NCBI RefSeq assembly: GCF_004348975.1
Contig: NZ_SMFP01000008.1
Span: 144,080-208,079, forward strand
Source of the DNA: Antarcticimicrobium sediminis
GTDB lineage: Bacteria; Pseudomonadota; Alphaproteobacteria; Rhodobacterales; Rhodobacteraceae
Direction: 5' to 3'
Length of the DNA: 64,000 nt
Shown here piece by piece: positions 27,657 through 36,495 of this stretch. The number at the start of each line of letters is the position of its first letter. Positions within the stretch are counted from its first letter, which is position 1. Both the position numbers and the translations under genes were made by a program. Under the pieces are notes generated by a model that was given only the letters and a program-made list of their open reading frames with translations, had not been told where the DNA came from and did no database searches.

Positions 27657-28835
27657 GTGGCTGCACTGACCCCGATTTCCCGTACACCCGTCACCTTTTA
27701 CGTGCCAGTGGTCGCCGCCGCCGGGGCCTTTGCCGGGCTCTTTGTCGGCACGGCCCAAGGCAGCGGCCTGCTTGGCATCATCGCCGGTGCGGCGCTGATG
27801 GCGGTGCTGGCGCTGGCCATGACCCGGGTGATCGAAAACGAAAAGACGATGCGCTGGGCGATCGCCGCGCTCTTTCTGGCCGGCGGCTACCTGTTGGGGG
27901 GGATCCCCGGTGCCGTCATGGGCGGCGCTTTCGGCTGGTTCTTCGGCTGGTTCACCTATTGGCTGTACGAGGGCCGCTACCGGGCCAAGCTGCCGCCCTA
28001 TCTGACCCAGGGACAGGTGCTGTGGCATTTCGCGTTTCGGGTGATCTGCGGCGCGATCCTCGTGTTCCTGATCACCCCGATTCTGGTGGTGATGCCGCTC
28101 AGCTTCAACTCCCAGAACTTCTTTACCTTTACGCCCGAAATGCTGCGGTTCGACCCGGCCGGCTATTCGCTCCGGCACTACCGCGATTTCTTCACCAGCG
28201 ACGACTGGCAACAGGCGCTGCGCAACTCGGTTATGATCGCGCCGGTGGCAACGCTGCTGTCGGTCAGCTTCGGCACGCTGGCCGCGATCGGGCTCAGTTC
28301 GGAACATGTGCCGTTCCGCCGTTTGATCATGGCGATCCTGATTTCGCCGATGATCGTGCCGCTGATCATCTCGGCGGCGGGGATGTATTTCTTCTATTCC
28401 CGCATCGGGTTGCAGGGCACGTATTTCGGTGTTGTCTTGGCCCATGCCGCGCTGGGCATCCCCTTTGTCATCATCACCGTGACCGCCACGCTGGTGGGCT
28501 TTGACCGCTCGCTGACCCGTGCGGCGGCCAATATGGGGGCCGACCCGGTCACCACCTTCTTCCGGGTGCAGATGCCGTTGATCCTGCCCGGTGTGGTCTC
28601 TGGCGGGTTGTTCGCCTTCATCACCTCCTTTGACGAGGTGGTGGTGGTGCTGTTCGTTGGCTCGGCCGGGCAAAAGACGCTGCCTTGGCAGATGTTCACC
28701 GGGTTGCGCGAACAGATCAGCCCGACGATTCTGGCGGTGGCAACGATCCTTGTGGGGATCTCGATCTGCCTGCTCACCGTGGTTGAAATGCTGCGCCGCC
28801 GCTCCGAACGCCTGCGCGGCATGTCGCCAGAGTGA
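27657..28835 (+). CDS. ABC importer permease, PotC-like, with extra N-terminal membrane segments
   Basis: A 392-residue inner-membrane permease starting at GTG 27657, preceded by GGGAGA. The C-terminal part (about 125-385) is a standard MetI/PotC domain with ILVVMPLSFNSQNFFTF, MIAPVATLLSVSFGTLAAIG, the EAA loop RAAANMGADPVTTFFRVQMP and FDEVVVVLFVGSAGQ. The first 120 residues add about four hydrophobic segments (VPVVAAAGAFAGLFVG; GIIAGAALMAVLALAM; AALFLAGGYLLGG; AFGWFFGWFTYWLY) rich in glycine, not usual for PotC. Last importer gene; a terminator hairpin follows. Confidence 0.88.
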   Translation: MAALTPISRTPVTFYVPVVAAAGAFAGLFVGTAQGSGLLGIIAGAALMAVLALAMTRVIENEKTMRWAIAALFLAGGYLLGGIPGAVMGGAFGWFFGWFTYWLYEGRYRAKLPPYLTQGQVLWHFAFRVICGAILVFLITPILVVMPLSFNSQNFFTFTPEMLRFDPAGYSLRHYRDFFTSDDWQQALRNSVMIAPVATLLSVSFGTLAAIGLSSEHVPFRRLIMAILISPMIVPLIISAAGMYFFYSRIGLQGTYFGVVLAHAALGIPFVIITVTATLVGFDRSLTRAAANMGADPVTTFFRVQMPLILPGVVSGGLFAFITSFDEVVVVLFVGSAGQKTLPWQMFTGLREQISPTILAVATILVGISICLLTVVEMLRRRSERLRGMSPE

Positions 28836-28886
28836 CGGGGCTGCCCCGACACTGGGGTCGCCGGACATCCGCGAGTTGAAAACGAT

Positions 28887-28915
28887 GGGCGCCGATCCGA
28901 AGGGGACCGGCGCCC
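28887..28915 (+). terminator. Terminator of the importer operon
   Basis: GGGCGCCG (28887-28894) pairs with CGGCGCCC (28908-28915), followed by TCGCTTTTCCTTTC. The stem is perfect over 8 bp. Confidence 0.7.
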
Positions 28916-28917
28916 TC

Positions 28918-28955
28918 GCTTTTCCTTTCACCGGAAATATCCCCGCCGGAGGCCG
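28918..28955 (-). repeat. Dispersed intergenic motif, copy D
   Basis: On the minus strand a GC-rich hairpin (CCCCGGCC-TCC-GGCGGGG, one mismatch) is followed by GATATTTCCGGTGAAAGGAAAAG. The order hairpin, ATATTT, purine-rich AAGGAA matches copies A and C. Confidence 0.5.
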
Positions 28956-29216
28956 GGGCCCGCAGGGCCTCGTCACTTTGCCACGCCCCGATCACAATCG
29001 CGCGCGAATTAACCCTTTTGCGGGGCGCAAACAGGGGCTGCGGCACCTTTTGTACATTTCGCGGTCAAACCTCCCCAATCCAGCGAAAAGCGGGCCGGGG
29101 GCAGCAGGGCAAACTGTACGAAACCGCCCCGAGACTCCCCGGTTCACGGGCGGGCAGGGGCCTGACCACGGCCCCCGACTCAGGCCATATGCCCTGGGTA
29201 AACGCGGCGCGCGTCT

Positions 29217-30551
29217 CTAGCGCAACCGCTTCAACAGACCGAGCGAGGCATAGCCATCCGGCAACAGTCCGTTCGCCACCTGATAGGCGCGCACCGCCGC
29301 CATGGTTTTCGGCCCGATCCGGCCGTCGACCCCGGCGGTCGGGAATCCCCTTGCCGTCAGACGCTGCTGCATCTCCTTGCGCTCGGTAAAGCTCAGCCCC
29401 CGGTCACCCTGTGGCCAGGCTGCCTGGATCGGTTCGCCGCCCGCGATACGGTCGGCCAGATGACCCACCCCGATCACATAGGCATCGGCGGCGTTGTAGC
29501 GTTCGATCACACGGAAATTGTCAAACACCATGAAGGCCGCCCCGTGCCCGCCTGCGGGCAACAAGATCGCCGCCTTGCCATGATCTGGAACCGCCCGTCC
29601 ATTGACGCCGCGCACCCCCAACCGCGCCCAGTCGCCGGGGGTCTTCTTGATTTGTCGCTGCGCCAGTGCGTAATCAAAATCTTGTGGAAGTCGCACTTCG
29701 ACCCCCCAGGGCTGGTCCTTGGTCCATCCGAAATGCTTGAGATAGGCAGCGGTCGAGGCCAGCGCATCGCTTGGATTGTCGGACCAGATATCGCGCCGCC
29801 CATCGCCGGTAAGATCAACCGCATGATCCAGATAAGAGGTCGGCATGAACTGGGTATGACCCATCGCACCGGCCCAGCTCCCGGTCATATTCTCGGGGGT
29901 GGTGTCGCCGCTTTGCAGGATGCGCAGCGCCGCGATCAGCTGGGCCTCGAAAAACGCCGCCCGCCGCCCCTCGAAGGCCAGCGTCGACAGCGACCGCACC
30001 ACGTTGTTTCTTCCACGATAGCTGCCAAAGGCGCTTTCCATTCCCCAGATCGCGACGACGACTTCCTTGTCGACACCAAAGCGCCGTTCGATCCGGTCCA
30101 GCGTTGCGCGATGCTGCTGCAGCGCGGCGCGCCCGTTGGCGACCCGCTCGTCCGAGGCGGCGCTGTCCAGATACTCCCAGATCGGTTTGCTGAATTCCGA
30201 TTGGGTGCGATCGCGCCGGATTACATCCGCATCAAAGCTCACCCCTTCAAAGGCGCGCTCCAGCACATCGGCGCGGATGCCTTGGGCAATTGCACGTTGC
30301 TTGAATGCACCAATCCAGTTCTGGAAACGGGCGTTCTCGGCGCGGGTGTCGATGGGGGGCGTAGCTGATCCAACGGTGTCGGGCCGCAGGCTGGGCCGCA
30401 GCGAAATCAAGACGGAAGACGAGGCGCGCCCCACCGTTTCGGGGGCGTCAAAGGCGCGGTGCACTGGCCGCGGCGACCGGTCAACGGCCTCTGCGATACC
30501 GGGGCCCGTCCCGATCAGGGCGAGGCCCGCCGCATATATCCAAACACGCAT
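29217..30551 (-). CDS. Lytic murein transglycosylase with peptidoglycan-binding domain (MltB/SLT_2 type)
   Basis: A 444-residue periplasmic enzyme cleaving peptidoglycan glycan strands. Residues 1-22 (MRVWIYAAGLALIGTGPGIA...) form a Sec signal without a lipobox. The catalytic domain (about 75-365) has the Glu in VVAIWGMESAFGSYRG (Glu172), WAGAMGHTQFMPTSY and NNPSDALAST-type spacing (DNPSDALASTAAYL). The C-terminal PG_binding_1 domain (about 380-444) includes FPTAGVDGRIGPKTMAAVRAY. ATG at 30551 is chosen because the signal peptide begins there. Convergent with the importer operon. Confidence 0.92.
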   Translation of the reverse strand: MRVWIYAAGLALIGTGPGIAEAVDRSPRPVHRAFDAPETVGRASSSVLISLRPSLRPDTVGSATPPIDTRAENARFQNWIGAFKQRAIAQGIRADVLERAFEGVSFDADVIRRDRTQSEFSKPIWEYLDSAASDERVANGRAALQQHRATLDRIERRFGVDKEVVVAIWGMESAFGSYRGRNNVVRSLSTLAFEGRRAAFFEAQLIAALRILQSGDTTPENMTGSWAGAMGHTQFMPTSYLDHAVDLTGDGRRDIWSDNPSDALASTAAYLKHFGWTKDQPWGVEVRLPQDFDYALAQRQIKKTPGDWARLGVRGVNGRAVPDHGKAAILLPAGGHGAAFMVFDNFRVIERYNAADAYVIGVGHLADRIAGGEPIQAAWPQGDRGLSFTERKEMQQRLTARGFPTAGVDGRIGPKTMAAVRAYQVANGLLPDGYASLGLLKRLR

Positions 30552-30665
30552 GTCCTGTTGTCCTGCTAGACTGCTCAAGCTGAATCTAGCGCGAAAGCGG
30601 GAATCGCGAAAGCGGGCAATCGGCGGGTGGCCCGAGACGGCGCCTTTGTGCCGGTGCGCGTCCGC

Positions 30666-32924
30666 TTAGCTGCGGCGCAATTTGCGCTTGGTCTTGTCAG
30701 CCTTCTTCTTGGCCCGCACCGACTTGCGCCGGGGTGGCGCACTCCGGCCCGCGCCGCCCCCACGGGTGCCGCGCGGCAGTGCCTTGTCCTCAAGTGTCAG
30801 CAACTCCAGCTCCAGCCCGCCGGTCACCGGTGCGGCCTCGACCAAACGCACGGTGACGCGTTGGCCGATGGCGATGGTCAGCCCGGTGTCAGACCCCATC
30901 AACGTGCCGGCCTCGCTGTCGAAATGGAAGTATTCGCGCCCCAACGTGCGGATCGGGATCAGCCCGTCGGCGCCGGTTTCGTCCAGTTTCACAAAGGCGC
31001 CAAAGCGCGCGATGCCGCTGATCCGTCCGGGGAATTCATTGCCCACCCGTTCGCTCAGATAAGCGGCGAGATAGCGGTCGGTGGTGTCGCGCTCGGCGAT
31101 CATCGAGCGTCGCTCGGTCTCCGAGATATGCACGGCGGTTTGTTCCAGTTGCTCGATCTCGTCGGCTTTCAGCCCGTCGTCGCCCCATCCGTGCGCGGCG
31201 ATCAGCGCCCGGTGCACGATCAGGTCGGCATAGCGGCGGATCGGCGAGGTGAAATGCGCGTATTGCGCCAGTGCCAGACCGAAGTGGCCGAAATTCTCGG
31301 GGCTGTAATAGGCCTGCGCCATCGAGCGTAGGGTTGAGATGTTGATCAGTTCGGCATCGTCGCTGCCCGCAGCCTGATTCAGCAGCGCGTTGAGATGGCG
31401 GGTTTGCAGCACCTGCCCCTTGGCCAACGTGTACCCGGCCGCCTGCGCGGTTTCGCGCAGCGCCTCCAGCTTTTCTGGTGCGGGTTCTTCGTGCACACGG
31501 AACAGCAGCGGCGAGCGTTTGGCGATCAAGGTCTCGGCGGCGGCCACGTTGGCCAGAACCATGAATTCCTCGATCAAACGGTGCGCATCCAGCCGGTCGC
31601 GGAAATTGACCGAACCGACCTTGCCGTCCTCGGTCAGGATGATGCGCCGTTCAGGCAGGTCGAGATCGAGCGGTTGGCGCTTTTCCCGCGCTTTGCGCAG
31701 GGCGTGGTAGGCGGCATAAAGCGGTTTGAGCACCGGCTCCAACAGCGGTTCGGTCAGCTCGTTGGGGGTGCCGTCAATGGCCTCCTGCACCTCGCCGTAA
31801 TGCAAGGCGGCGATCGAGCGCATCAACCCGCGCGCAAAGCGATGGCCGATCTTCTTGCCCTCGGCGTCGATCTGCATCCGCACGGCGACACAGGCGCGCG
31901 GCACGTTTTCATGCAGCGAACACAGGTCGCCCGACAGCCGGTCGGGCAGCATCGGCACCACCCGGTCCGGGAAATAGGAGGAGTTGCCGCGCTTGCGCGC
32001 TTCGCGATCCAGCACGCTGCCGGGGCGGACAAAGGCCGCCACATCGGCAATCGCCACCCAGATCACGAATCCCCCGGGGTTCTTCGGGTCGTCGTCCAAC
32101 TGGGCGAGACAGGCGTCATCGCGGTCGCGCGCATCTGCGGGGTCGATGGTGATCAGGGGCAGATCGCGCAGATCCTCGCGCCCGTTCAGCCCAACGGGTT
32201 TGCAGGCGTCGGCCTCGGCGATGACCTCGTCGGGAAAGGCATCGGGAATGCCGTGCTGGTGGATTGCGATCAGCGACACCGCCTTGGGTGCGCTGGGGTC
32301 GCCCAACCGGTCGGTGATGCGCGCACGCGGCAGGCCCATGCGGCCCTTTGGCCCCGACTGCTCGGCCTCGACCAGCTCGCCGTCCTTGGCGCCATGGCGG
32401 GCGTCCTCGGGGACGGTCCATTCGGTGCCGGTGCCCTTGTCGATGGGCACGATACGCCCGCCCTCGGCCCCTTTGCGAAAGACGCCCAGAATGCGCTTTG
32501 GATTGGTGCCGATGCGGCGGATCAGCCGCGCCTCGTAATTGTGATCTTCTTCATGCACGGCGTTCACCCGCGCCAGAATGCGGTCGCCCTCGCCCAGTGC
32601 AGGGTCAGAGGCGCGCGGCACGACCAAGACGATCGGCTCGACCCCCTCGCCATGCCATTCCAGCGGCCGCGCGAACAGGTCGCCATCGCTGTCCGGTGCC
32701 TTGACCTGCAACACGGTGACGGGCGGCAGGCTGTCGGCATCGCGATAGGTTTTCTTGCGCTTTTCCAGATGGCCTTCGGCTTCGAGCTCTTTCAGGATCC
32801 GTTTCAGGTCGATCCGGTCGGAGCCTTTGATCCCGAACGCCCTTGCGATATCGCGTTTGGACGATTGGGTGGGGTGGGCTGAAATCCAGTCAAGGATTTC
32901 CTGTTTTGAGGGAATGCGCGTCAT
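30666..32924 (-). CDS. rnr: Ribonuclease R
   Basis: A 752-residue 3'-5' exoribonuclease of the RNB family. It has an N-terminal winged helix (KQEILDWISAHPTQSSKRDIAR), cold-shock domains, and the RNB catalytic core with the metal-binding Asp cluster TIDPADARDRDDACLA, FVIWVAIADVAAFVRPGS and YFPDRVVPMLPDRLSGDLCSL. Later come FTSPIRRYADLIVHRAL, a C-terminal S1 domain (GRISGIARFGAFVKLDETGADG) and a basic tail rich in Arg/Lys. It degrades structured RNA in the cytoplasm. 115 bp separate its stop from the lytic transglycosylase. Confidence 0.96.
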   Translation of the reverse strand: MTRIPSKQEILDWISAHPTQSSKRDIARAFGIKGSDRIDLKRILKELEAEGHLEKRKKTYRDADSLPPVTVLQVKAPDSDGDLFARPLEWHGEGVEPIVLVVPRASDPALGEGDRILARVNAVHEEDHNYEARLIRRIGTNPKRILGVFRKGAEGGRIVPIDKGTGTEWTVPEDARHGAKDGELVEAEQSGPKGRMGLPRARITDRLGDPSAPKAVSLIAIHQHGIPDAFPDEVIAEADACKPVGLNGREDLRDLPLITIDPADARDRDDACLAQLDDDPKNPGGFVIWVAIADVAAFVRPGSVLDREARKRGNSSYFPDRVVPMLPDRLSGDLCSLHENVPRACVAVRMQIDAEGKKIGHRFARGLMRSIAALHYGEVQEAIDGTPNELTEPLLEPVLKPLYAAYHALRKAREKRQPLDLDLPERRIILTEDGKVGSVNFRDRLDAHRLIEEFMVLANVAAAETLIAKRSPLLFRVHEEPAPEKLEALRETAQAAGYTLAKGQVLQTRHLNALLNQAAGSDDAELINISTLRSMAQAYYSPENFGHFGLALAQYAHFTSPIRRYADLIVHRALIAAHGWGDDGLKADEIEQLEQTAVHISETERRSMIAERDTTDRYLAAYLSERVGNEFPGRISGIARFGAFVKLDETGADGLIPIRTLGREYFHFDSEAGTLMGSDTGLTIAIGQRVTVRLVEAAPVTGGLELELLTLEDKALPRGTRGGGAGRSAPPRRKSVRAKKKADKTKRKLRRS

Positions 32925-32977
32925 GGGTCCGGCCTAGCACGGCGCGCGCGCCGCGTCATGACGAAAAAGCGATGCGC

Positions 32978-33550
32978 TCAGCCGTGGTGCAGATCGGCGG
33001 CTTGATCCACATCCCTCAGCGTATCAGCAAGCGCGATGCGCAGCCCGGGCAGGGTGGCGAGACTATCGGCAAGCGCAGTTTCGCTGGACCAGCGCGCGCC
33101 ATGAAACGCCGTGCGGGGCAGGCGGTGGGGATGTCGCGCACCAACCAACCAGAAGCCGCCATCCGCCGCCGGGGCAAAGACCGCATCCTGCGTGCCCAGC
33201 AGCGCGAATGCGCGGGCGATGTGGCGGGGCGTGACATCGGGAATGTCCGACCCGATCAGGCAGGTGGGGCCGGGGCAGCTGCGCAACAGTCGCGACATCC
33301 GCGCGCCCAGATCGCCGCCGCCTTGCGGCAGGCGTGCCAAATCCCATGGCCAGACCCGTGCGCGCAGGGCCCGATCCGGCGCCACAGCCAGCACGATCTG
33401 CCATCTCGGGTCGCGCAGACGGCGCAGTAACCGCGCGCATTGATGCCGGTACCACCACGCCGCCGGCACGTGGCCGATCTCTCGCCCCAGCCGGGTTTTT
33501 ACCTGGCCCGGGCGCGGCTGTTTCACCATCACGATCAAGGTGGCGCGCAT
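32978..33550 (-). CDS. TIGR04282-type glycosyltransferase-like protein (DUF2064)
   Basis: A 190-residue soluble GT-A-fold protein. The signature VMVKQPRPGQVKTRLGREIG near the start, LIGSDIPDVTPRHIARAF and the PAADGGFWLVG motif match the small family described with selenodomain/radical-SAM neighbours. No such neighbour is present here, so the sugar substrate is unknown. It is a stand-alone short gene between rnr (53 bp gap) and dapE (10 bp), all reading left; with dapE it is probably cotranscribed. Confidence 0.82.
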   Translation of the reverse strand: MRATLIVMVKQPRPGQVKTRLGREIGHVPAAWWYRHQCARLLRRLRDPRWQIVLAVAPDRALRARVWPWDLARLPQGGGDLGARMSRLLRSCPGPTCLIGSDIPDVTPRHIARAFALLGTQDAVFAPAADGGFWLVGARHPHRLPRTAFHGARWSSETALADSLATLPGLRIALADTLRDVDQAADLHHG

Positions 33551-33560
33551 GCGCCGGGCC

Positions 33561-34706
33561 TCAGGTGAAATAGTCTTTCAGGATGCGGGTATAGATCGCC
33601 TTGAGCTGGTGGATCTGCTCCACCGGCACGCATTCATCGACCTGGTGCATGGTCTTACCGACCAGCCCGAATTCCACCACCGGGCAGTGGTCCTTGACGA
33701 ACCGGGCGTCCGAGGTGCCGCCGGTTGTCGACAGCTCCGGTGTCACGCTGGTCTCGGCCGCCACCGCCGCCGAGACCAGATCAGAGAGCGCGCCCGGTGG
33801 GGTCAGGAAGCTTTCGCCGGAGATCTTGACCTTCATCTCGACCGTGACGCCAAATTCTTCTGCCACCTGATCGGCCTCGGCCCGCAGCCAGCCAGTCAGG
33901 CCCGCGCCAGTATGGGTGTCGTTGAAGCGGATATTGACGGTGCCGTTGCAGTGCGCCGGGATTACGTTGGTGGCGGGGTTGCCGGTGTCGATGGTCACCA
34001 CTGCCAGCGTCGAGGGATCGAAATGATCGGTGCCGCGATCCAGCTCATGGCCGGCCAGCCGATCCATCAGCCGCGCCATCGCAGGAAGCGGGTTTCTGGC
34101 CCGGTGCGGATAGGCCGAATGCCCCTGCTTGCCCACCACGGTAAACCACGCGGTCATTGATCCGCGCCGCCCGATCTTGATCATCTCGCCCATGGTCTCG
34201 GGGCAGGTGGGTTCGCCCACCAGACACGCCGACATCGTCTCACCCGTCTGCGTCATGTAGTCGAGCAACGCCACGGTGCCGTCGACGGCGTCGCCCTCTT
34301 CATCGCCGGTGATGGCAAGGAGAACCGCCCCGTCAGGGGGCGTGGCGGTGACAAAGTCGATGGCGGCGGCGGCAAAGGCGGCAACGCCTGATTTCATGTC
34401 GGTCGCGCCGCGCCCATACAGCACCCCATCGCGTTCCACCGCGCCAAACGGCGGCACGCTCCAGGCGGCCTCGTCCCCCACCGGCACAACATCGGTATGG
34501 CCGTTGAAGCCGAAGCTGCGCGCATGCCCCTTCTTGCCCCAGCGGGCAAAAAGGTTGGCCACCCCGCCGCGATCAACGCGGGTGCAGTCGAATCCCGCCG
34601 CGCCCAGAAGCGTTTCCAGCAGCACCAGCGCGCCGCCCTCCTCTGGCGTGACCGAGGGGCAGCGAATCAGGTCGGCAGTCAGGCGTGCGGGGTCGGTTTG
34701 AGTCAT
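33561..34706 (-). CDS. dapE: Succinyl-diaminopimelate desuccinylase
   Basis: A 381-residue M20 zinc hydrolase making LL-diaminopimelate for lysine and peptidoglycan. Typical blocks are [78 protein letters not shown], and near the end [19 protein letters not shown]...[11 protein letters not shown]. The dimerisation lid is in the middle. dapD, which makes the succinylated precursor, lies at 38139-38966. Divergent from the glutamate-receptor-like gene over a 150-bp gap. Confidence 0.96.
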   Translation of the reverse strand: MTQTDPARLTADLIRCPSVTPEEGGALVLLETLLGAAGFDCTRVDRGGVANLFARWGKKGHARSFGFNGHTDVVPVGDEAAWSVPPFGAVERDGVLYGRGATDMKSGVAAFAAAAIDFVTATPPDGAVLLAITGDEEGDAVDGTVALLDYMTQTGETMSACLVGEPTCPETMGEMIKIGRRGSMTAWFTVVGKQGHSAYPHRARNPLPAMARLMDRLAGHELDRGTDHFDPSTLAVVTIDTGNPATNVIPAHCNGTVNIRFNDTHTGAGLTGWLRAEADQVAEEFGVTVEMKVKISGESFLTPPGALSDLVSAAVAAETSVTPELSTTGGTSDARFVKDHCPVVEFGLVGKTMHQVDECVPVEQIHQLKAIYTRILKDYFT

Positions 34707-34856
34707 GGGTCGTGGTCCTTTGGGGGGTGGTGGCGTTGAGCCGCGTCAATTTGGGCGCAAACACAGGCGATGCCAACCCCGCCGGGCGCTTGCCGCCACG
34801 GTTGTCTTGCCGTTTGCATCGTTTCTGCGTAAGCAAAAAAGAAAAAACCGGGACAG

Positions 34857-35912
34857 ATGAAAAGATTATTTGCTGCTTTCGCGGTGGGGTTGACGCTGTG
34901 GGTGCAATGCGCCGCCGCCCAGACCCTGACGGTGACCACGGTCACCCGCCCCCCCTTTTCGATGGTCGAGGGGGAGGACGAGAGCGGATTCTCGATGGAT
35001 CTTCTGGTTGCCCTGTCCGAGGCCTTGGGCTGGGACTATCGCGTCGATCGGGTGGGTCAGTTCAGCGAGATGCTGGGGGCCGTGACCGACGGTCGGGCCG
35101 ATCTGGCCATCGCCAATATCTCGATCACCGCCGCGCGCGAAAGCGTGCTGGATTTCAGCCAGCCGATCTTTGAGGCCGGGTTGCAGATGATGGTGCCCGC
35201 CGATGAGTCGTCGGGATCGTCGCTGTGGCGGACGATCCTGTCGCGCGATCTGTTGCTGGCGATCGGCGCGGCCTTTCTGCTGCTGCTTGGCGGCGGAATG
35301 CTGATGTGGGCGTTTGAGCGTCGTGCGCAGCCCTATTTCGACCGCCCTGTGCACGAGGCCTGGTTTCCCTCGTTCTGGTGGGCGCTGAATCTGGTGGTAA
35401 ATGGCGGCTTTGAAGAGCGGGTGCCGCGCACCCTGCTGGGGCGGTTTCTGGGCGTGATCCTGGTGATCTCGTCGCTGTTCATCGTGTCGGTCTTTGTCGC
35501 CAAGATCACCTCGGTCATGACAGTCGAGGCGATCAGCGGATCGGTGAATTCGGTCAACGACCTTTATGGCCGGCGGGTGGCCACGATCCAGGGCTCGACG
35601 GCCGCCGGATTCCTTGACCGGCGCGAAGTGGGCTATGACGCGTTTGACGGGTTGGACCCGATGCTGCGGGCCTTTGAAGACGGCCGGGCCGATGTGGTGG
35701 TTTTCGATGCGCCGATCCTGTCGCATTACGCCAATCACGCCGGGCGCGACGTGGCCCGGCTGGCCGGGCCGATCTTTTTGCGCGAGAATTACGGCATCGC
35801 CTTTCCCACCGGCAGCCGGTTGGTCGAAGACGTCAATCAGGCGCTGCTGGCCCTGCGCGAGGACGGAACCTATGACCGGATCTATCGCAAGTGGTTCGGT
35901 GTGCGGCGCTGA
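34857..35912 (+). CDS. Prokaryotic ionotropic-glutamate-receptor-like protein (binding lobes plus channel-like membrane part)
   Basis: 351 residues with the GluR0 layout: Sec signal (1-21); ligand lobe S1 (about 22-112) with [28 protein letters not shown] and [22 protein letters not shown]1 (about 131-152); a re-entrant pore-like loop [18 protein letters not shown]2 (about 192-216); and lobe S2 (about 225-350) with [19 protein letters not shown] and [17 protein letters not shown]. In potassium-selective relatives the loop reads TVGYGD; here it is VVNGGFEE, so ion selectivity or even conduction is uncertain. The Arg of ITAARE is the usual ligand-carboxylate contact. It could also be a membrane-anchored binding protein. 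Divergent from dapE. Confidence 0.82.
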   Translation: MKRLFAAFAVGLTLWVQCAAAQTLTVTTVTRPPFSMVEGEDESGFSMDLLVALSEALGWDYRVDRVGQFSEMLGAVTDGRADLAIANISITAARESVLDFSQPIFEAGLQMMVPADESSGSSLWRTILSRDLLLAIGAAFLLLLGGGMLMWAFERRAQPYFDRPVHEAWFPSFWWALNLVVNGGFEERVPRTLLGRFLGVILVISSLFIVSVFVAKITSVMTVEAISGSVNSVNDLYGRRVATIQGSTAAGFLDRREVGYDAFDGLDPMLRAFEDGRADVVVFDAPILSHYANHAGRDVARLAGPIFLRENYGIAFPTGSRLVEDVNQALLALREDGTYDRIYRKWFGVRR

Positions 35913-35952
35913 GGTCTGACCGACAGCGCCGTCTTGGATCAGCAACCGCCAA

Positions 35953-36315
35953 TCAGTGCAGGATGAAGGAGTCCGGTTCGGGGGCATCGTCGAAAAACGG
36001 CGTCATCTGCGCCACGATCACCGAATTTTCGTCCAGCGCCCGCTGCATCAGCCCGCGTTCCTCGTCGTCGATTTCGTGCCCGGCCTCAAGCCGTTCGTCC
36101 AACGTGCCATAACCCGTGACATCAAGCGGCGCGGTCTCGGCGTGTTTCAGGATCGCCACGGTTTCGCGCACCGCCTCGGCCTCGTCTACGCCAGAGGCAA
36201 AGCACATGAGCGCCGCGCCAGTCGCGCCTTTGGGCAGGCCGTCGCCGGATTTGCGGCCGATCTGAACCAGCAGCGTATAGACCTGCTGGCGGGAGGGTTT
36301 ATCCTTGTGTGTCAT
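35953..36315 (-). CDS. Conserved hypothetical protein
   Basis: A 120-residue soluble, acidic protein I cannot assign to a named family. Visible features are a short basic N-terminus (THKDKPSRQQVYTLLVQIGRK), GLPKGATGAALMCFASGVDEAEAVRETVAIL in the middle, and GTLDERLEAGHEIDDEERGLMQRALDEN, which is likely helical, ending in FFDDAPEPDSFILH. No signal peptide, cysteine cluster or membrane segment. Codon use matches its neighbours, supporting a real gene. Convergent with the glutamate-receptor-like gene; 180 bp precede the divergent Hint gene. Confidence 0.7.
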   Translation of the reverse strand: MTHKDKPSRQQVYTLLVQIGRKSGDGLPKGATGAALMCFASGVDEAEAVRETVAILKHAETAPLDVTGYGTLDERLEAGHEIDDEERGLMQRALDENSVIVAQMTPFFDDAPEPDSFILH

Positions 36316-36495
36316 CCTGCGGGCCTTATCCCCTTTGCCTTGGCCTGGTCAAGCGTGGCCGATCTGACGCGGTGATCCGGAAAAGTTTCTGCAAATACTG
36401 AGAAAAGTGCATATTTTCGCCCAATTCTTTATTCATACCTTGAGCATAAGAACAGGCGGCGAAAAGTTGCCACCAATTTATATTGAGGCAGAGTT

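Larger units (their letters stand above)
28836..29216. other. 381-bp gap after the importer operon
   Basis: No credible gene. It contains the importer terminator (28887-28915) and, on the other strand, a copy of the dispersed motif (28918-28955). The remainder is GC-rich and I see no further structure in it. It separates the importer operon from the convergent lytic transglycosylase. Confidence 0.6.
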
